A stretch of 64,000 bases of DNA. Source: Saturnia japonica. Taxonomy: Eukaryota > Arthropoda > Insecta > Lepidoptera > Saturniidae. The stretch spans positions 13,296,930 to 13,360,929 of the forward strand of contig CM065325.1 of the NCBI GenBank assembly GCA_033032175.1. Direction: 5' to 3'. Position 1 is the first letter of the stretch, and every line of letters starts with the position of its first letter. Below the pieces are notes generated by a model. It saw nothing but the letters and a program-made list of their open reading frames with translations. It had not been told where the DNA came from and did no database searches. Made by a program: the position numbers and the translations under genes. Positions 58,835-64,000 of the stretch are shown in pieces.

Positions 58835-59628
58835 TAAAACCTGTGTGTACGCCGCATAAGAAGTTATACTGCGTAGGTATAATAAAACAAAAATAACTCC
58901 ACAAGCTATGACTGGTAATTATGTAAATTTATTTTAGTAACCTTTTTTTTATTAGGTATGTAAAAATAATTTTATGGTTTATAAATAAACATTATTTTAA
59001 TCAAATGAAAACTTAGTAAAATATATTCACATTATTATCATTGATAGTTAACTTCATCATGACGCACTTCCATCACTCTCAATTTTCCATCCTCTACTAA
59101 ACACGACCAAAAAAAATCCATAAAAAGTGTGACAATTTTTTTTACACACGCAATATCAATTGTTGATACTAAATAAGTACCAATTGTTCGTATGACCAGT
59201 GGTAAAATACACCACCAAATATCTGATTCACATCAAATCGTTGCCGTAGGTACAAGGTGTATTCCAAAACGAAACCGAACGCCTGCTAAATAACATATCC
59301 GAACTTGTGTGTAAAGCTTATCGGGTAAAAAACAATTAACTCGGAAATAAACTGGTAATCTGGTAACCAATTCGGTGCAGGTGGAAATCATTGAAATTTA
59401 TCTAATGCCTTCAACATCCGTACATAGTCCCGTCCGGCTATTAACGTTATAAGCTTTATTGAGTCCTCAGACGCACCGACGCGGCGACCCGACGAGGGGA
59501 CGAGCATAAGTGGTAAACGGGAAGGTAAAACGCAAGTACCATAACAGACAGACCTCAATTAACAATTTATTTAACAAGAGCTAAATAAATCGTTGTCATG
59601 ACTTGTAATCATTTTTGAAGAGGCTTTG

Positions 59629-59812
59629 AAAAACTTCACCGGGCTTGGGGGCGAGCACGTAAGGCACTCAGCTGCGAAAGCGGGGCAACAAGCTCAAGGG
59701 TACCAAAGTGGCCGATCCTCGGCATGCAAATAAATCGCGATCTACCTACCTATACATATATACGTGTTCCAGGTCCATTACAGAACCTATATACCAGTGT
59801 GGTGTGCACGTA
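59629..59812 (-). mobile_element. Jockey-like LINE 3' UTR fragment, diverged (minus)
   Basis: CTTCACCGGGCTTGGGGGCG, 'AAGGCACTCAGCTGCGAAAG', CCAAAGTGGCCGATCCTCGG, AAATAAATCGCGATCTACC and 'CAGTGTGGTGTGCACGTATG' follow the order of the inserted copy at 56695-57240. The terminal palindrome and poly(A) are missing, so this is an internal UTR fragment with small deletions. Confidence 0.8.
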
Positions 59813-61195
59813 TGCAATTACTACAGTACGAGTTATTATTACAAGTTGCGATCACCCGCTAATGTCATGCGTGGATAGAATATTGTTCTCATTTTCAAAG
59901 TTCAAATAACGATCTCGAAAAATCATGGAACTAATTTATGAATTTAGTAAACGTCTACGTATAAAAAGAATGAATTGAAGTGAAACGAAATTTTTAGTAT
60001 TCTGATTTTAAGTTCTTAAAAACCTCGGTGCCATACAAAAATTTAATATTGAATCATAATTTTAAGCTTAAATACTTTATCTTTTTATTTCAAGCATTAT
60101 AAAACTACATAAAAAAATCAAGTTAGTTTTACAACTTAAAATTATTCTGTCATAAATTTAAAACTCGGAGCTATACGTCTTTTGAAAATTTATGCGACCT
60201 TTGACATTCAAAGACCTTTTCGTCGAGTCAATGACGATTTATCACAGAAGTCACAGAACGCATTCCACATAAATTGTTAACCCTAAAGGCCTAGAAAGTG
60301 TTATCAGGTTATCTTACGTGATTACTCGAATCACCGGCCGGCTTACTAACAATTGCTCCGTTTGTAATTCAACGAACTCAACTTTCAACCCTACAGCTTA
60401 GAAATAAGACGAACCAGTTTCAGCGTTATCTAATTTTTACAAGCAATTAACCGCGTTCCTAAAACCCGGCAGGGCTAGTAACCAGGTCGGCGACCCCGTC
60501 CAATGCGAAAGTGAAATCCGTCACTTGCTAGCGCAACATAAACGATCGGAAACGTGTCATGACTTGGAATGAGGCATCTAAATAGCATAGGGTCGGACTT
60601 TGTCAGCTTAGACCCGCTATTTAATTAAGCATGCTAATACATATTTGGTATTGAATCGGATTACACTACCGTTTGTCATTACTGTTTTCATTGTCTAGTA
60701 ACTTAAAAGACTGACGTATCATATCAAGCATTATAACAACACGGAAAATGTATCCAAAAGGGAATATTAACATTTAATGTTTGTGAAAAAACCTTTGGTG
60801 TTGCACAAGGTAATCGATTAGGTCCACCTATGCATAATCCATAGATATATTCCAGTTAATTGAGACTAGGTACCTGAAACAAAACAAAGTTATTTTAATG
60901 GTTGAAACATAAACTAGTGTAAAGTTGATAACGACAGTCAAACGCGTCAAACTCGATGTAAACTTGTTTGTTTTATTATTAAGTTAAACAAACCGGCCGA
61001 GTAATGTATGTACTACACAAATATTTAGATGGCGATTGACACGAAGTCCAATATAAAAGACGTCTTGTAAACAATTCATAGAATTAACTCGCGCTAACAC
61101 GAAACTTAACTTGGTGCCGAACGAAAATAAACACAGACACTATAAATATAAATATGTAATGTTAGGGTTGATGCATGGTGTGAAGCTCAATAAGG
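59813..61195. other. AT-rich DNA, nothing recognised
   Basis: No gene, RNA or complete mobile element was recognised. A GC-richer patch at about 60465-60560 has no identified content. Confidence 0.45.
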
Positions 61196-61330
61196 AAATT
61201 GGACGAAATGAGGATCACACAAAGAGCCATGAAGCGCATCATGTTAGGCATCGTCTTGGGTGATATAGTTAGAAATATAGATATCAGAAAAAATACTAAA
61301 ATGGAGGATACTGGTATCTCGACGACACCA
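61196..61330 (+). pseudogene. RTE-like reverse transcriptase C-terminal fragment
   Basis: The frame MRITQRAMKRIMLGIVLGDI followed by VRNIDIRKNTKMEDTG fits the segment after the reverse transcriptase domain in RTE-type LINEs, where '(L)RITQRAMER.MLG..LRD.IRN.(D/E)IR.RTK..DI' is a recurrent pattern. Upstream of about 61196 the frame is closed, and after about 61330 it no longer resembles the family. It is a short relic, probably fused to unrelated sequence at both ends. The 60-codon frame at 61199-61381 is not a host gene. Confidence 0.65.
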
Positions 61331-61449
61331 CAAATCTTATCTAGAATACCTTATCTAGGATACTATAGAACTAGTTATTAAAAAGAACCCTGAGGTAAGT
61401 CGAAAAGAAATGCCCGTTATGATGATGATTATGTAGTTTCAACTCGCTT

Positions 61450-61527
61450 TTTTTTTTAGAACTGAGTATACTGTTAGCCTTAGGGGCCCTGAAGCCGCTG
61501 CGGCTTTTACAGCTTCACCGAACTTGC
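61450..61527 (-). mobile_element. 78-bp solo 3' end of the Jockey-like LINE with 12-bp duplication
   Basis: On the minus strand: the T run is the poly(A), followed by the inverted 3' end with CTGTTAGCCTTAGGGGCCCT, the palindrome GCCGCTGCGGC and ACAGCTTCACCGAACTTG. Both sides carry TTCAACTCGCTT (61438-61449 and 61528-61539), a 12-bp target-site duplication. Only the last roughly 75 bases of the LINE were copied. The structure is complete for an extremely truncated retroposition. Confidence 0.88.
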
Positions 61528-62524
61528 TTCAACTCGCTTCCTTGCGGACGTAATTATGAAGAAGTATGTTATGATTTTAAGAAGTGGCTCTGATGGCTCA
61601 AAATTATTAATGGCGTATAATAATTCATAATGTCGTTGGTGTATGCTTGTACGAATTATTCAGTATAACGGCATATCGCAGCAGTAGCACATCGCAGTTC
61701 ACCTTTCAACCAAGTACTCTAACAAAGAAAGTCTTAGTCTTTGGTCTAGTTTCTTTGACCGACTTGTATTCCGATGCCTGGAAAGATTTAGTTGCCACGT
61801 TTAAGGCATTTTTGAAAAGGTGAAATGAGTGAATAAATCTGTTAAGTATATGATATATGCATTATGCACAATGCAGTATATCTATATAAATATAAAATGA
61901 AACAGCTCTATTAAATAAATAACATTTGTAGTATTTTTATATTGAAATATTTGTTTTATACTTATAGTTATATGTTTATCTGGTAAACCTGTGTAAATAA
62001 TAAATACATAAATAAATTAATACATTAATGTATTAACGTCAACCGACGCTATAGTTAGTATTAGATAAAGATAGAATAATGTGAGAGAAAAATACTTATA
62101 GCCTTTAACTATACTAGGTTAGGCTAATCTTTTTGATTATTGCGCAATATTTAATAACATCATGCATCTGCTCCAGTTACGAGATCAACGCAAAATTAAT
62201 TTCAGTTACAAGTAAACAAAGCGAAGAACAAAGGAAACCCGCTAACAACTATCCCACATGTGCATGACATGCGAAACGTTATACAGATTCGGGTCTCGCT
62301 AATTGGTTCACATGAAAACGCAATTAATTCCACAGTTACAACAATATCACGTACTTACCAGACCTATACGATAAACAAAACAGATGTTATGAATAATTGT
62401 GTGGTTCAGACACGTTATGTTTTCAGTTATATAATAATACATTGTCAGAATGTTTTAATAACAAGACATGTGCAAAATTCTCTTATGCATATTTGTTACA
62501 ATTACAATGTATCCAACTGGATCG

Positions 62525-62800
62525 CGATCACCATACACCAAGTGGTAATGGCACGCTTAGGCGTGTCACGTTCCGAGATAATACGGTGTATACTCAGTAA
62601 TCAAGCAGGGTGATAAAGTGTTTGTACTTTGTATCCGAGATGGATCGCAACCACCATGTTACTTTCTTTTGGTTTGTCGCGTTTCTACCAGCTTATATCC
62701 AGCTGCCGAGAGGCTTTCATGCTGGTATGACAGCGACCATTGAAGATTGATTGTAGATCTCTCGGTACTCAACGTAGTTTTTGGTTGCCGTCACTTTGCG
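62525..62800 (+). repeat. Repeat family Q, copy 4
   Basis: GCACGCTTAGGCGTGTCACG, 'ATACTCAGTAATCAAGCAGG', CTTTTGGTTTGTCGCGTTTC, ATATCCAGCTGCCGAGAGGC and 'GACAGCGACCATTGAAGATT' then GATCTCTCGGTACTC. Left part complete, with the palindromic ACGCTTAGGCGT word. The class is unknown. Confidence 0.65.
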
Positions 62801-64000
62801 TGATACTTTAAGAAAATATATCATATATTGTGTAGACTTAACTATACGCAGGCCTAAAGATAAATTTACCAGACCGACCAGTTAGGTATACAGTTGCGTT
62901 CACTGCATCAGCCATCAATTTTAAATCAACATTTTTAGCAAATTTAGCACAAAACGTGCATGTCATTCAGATATGAATCTTGCACGCAACATGATTGCTT
63001 TGATCTCAATGATAACAATAAAAACCTACTTCGGAACAATGAATCTTCTGGTTTCATTTTACAGCGTATCAATCAAAAGCGTACCGCTATACTAAAAACC
63101 GGGGTATTTTATAACTCCTTGTATTTAAGCGCTTCTAACGATACTTCGAGACTCGTCATTTAAAACGAAGGACCAAACCACAAAAACGAATTGCACGCAT
63201 CTTTTTTAGTAAATCCTACAAATTAGCAACTGTTTTCTTTACTGCATTACTCATATAAACTGGTGATATATATCAAAAGCCTTTCTCGGAAATGACTCAG
63301 TTTCAGCAAATTTGTGACTTCGTCTCTCTTGAACTCCATGACAAAGACACATTACCGGTTATCTTTATCTAAAAAAATTCACAGTTATAACTGACTTATT
63401 TTAACATTTATGATCTAACAGTTTCTCAGGTGATCAATTTAAACGCTACAATAGGAGAATTGAAAATGACGTAATAACCACCAAAATTTAAAGGAAAGAA
63501 TGTATCATCTTTATTCACACTTACTCTTTGTATAGTTCCAAATAACAAATAATCTGCAACATATCTTATCTCACCACAACTGTAAAACGCTTCAAAGAAT
63601 ATATTTATAATTTTACAATAATGATGTAATGCACCTTCTACGCCATACCTCTACACATTGAATAATTCTGTTGCTTTAAAATTAATTTTAGAAATTTTTT
63701 TAATGCTAAGAACTATACCATTTCAATTTCTTTATTTTCTCGATGACAGCTCCTGTGAAAACTTGAACGAGCGTCTTTTTTACATTATGTATGCATTGTT
63801 TTATAAAAATATGACGTTTACATACGTACAAGGTTATACCAGAGTCGGAGAAACTGATAGGGGTGGAGCTATATCGATAAACATATTACGATAACAGACC
63901 CGATATTTTTTTACAAAATGTAAGAAAGTAAACTACTGCCGGATACTTTTGTACAAATGTATTAACTAATATTATATTTCATTACAAGATGTTTTACACG
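62801..64000. other. AT-rich DNA to the window end, nothing recognised
   Basis: No gene or mobile element identified. Frames at 62960-63163 and 63658-63894 are short and show no domain, although the second (starting MNNSVALKLILEIFLMLRT) is hydrophobic and could only be judged with transcript data. Confidence 0.4.

Overview
This window looks like non-coding DNA from an AT-rich insect nuclear genome, most likely a moth or butterfly (Lepidoptera). I find no complete host gene, no operon-like packing, no rRNA, no CRISPR array and no convincing functional tRNA gene. The lepidopteran call is an inference. It rests on overall AT-richness, dense short repeats, Helitron-like repeats ending in a hairpin plus CTAG, a Jockey-type LINE 3' end scattered in many copies, tRNA-headed SINEs, and pogo and hAT miniature elements. 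The window may be intergenic or a very large intron. One tiny exon-like segment (9492-9538) hints at the intron option.

Layout. 1-11 kb is mostly old repeat fragments, with Helitron-like pieces near 4.9-5.2 and 7.3-7.8 kb and the exon-like segment at 9.5 kb. At 11.3 kb there is a clean hAT-type miniature element with an 8-bp target duplication. A pogo/Tigger-like element (15.1-15.8 kb) carries a broken transposase N-terminus, and a shorter relative (17.2-17.6 kb) sits inside a Helitron-like repeat. A decayed Jockey-like LINE occupies about 18.3-20.3 kb, and its 3' end recurs at 6.0, 20.4-20.7, 56.7-57.2, 59.6 and 61.5 kb.

The most unusual part is 27.6-38.7 kb. Two 927-bp direct repeats differing at only three positions enclose 9.2 kb. 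That interior holds one satellite block on the minus strand, a LINE fragment with a coiled-coil ORF1 and a partial endonuclease, a roughly eight-copy plus-strand array of a 289-bp dimeric satellite, a broken Ty3/gypsy integrase fragment, and a second, indel-rich piece of the same satellite. A short box containing TACAAACGATTGCACGACG is kept across otherwise diverged satellite units.

38.7-64 kb returns to dispersed repeats. These include Helitron-like copies at 41.5, 53.0, 55.4, 57.9 and 58.2 kb, SINEs at 46.1 and 56.6 kb, a 567-bp inverted-repeat element at 47.6 kb, an unclassified repeat seen at four main sites across the window, and an RTE-like reverse transcriptase tail at 61.2 kb. The only interactions the sequence shows are nesting and insertion events between mobile elements.
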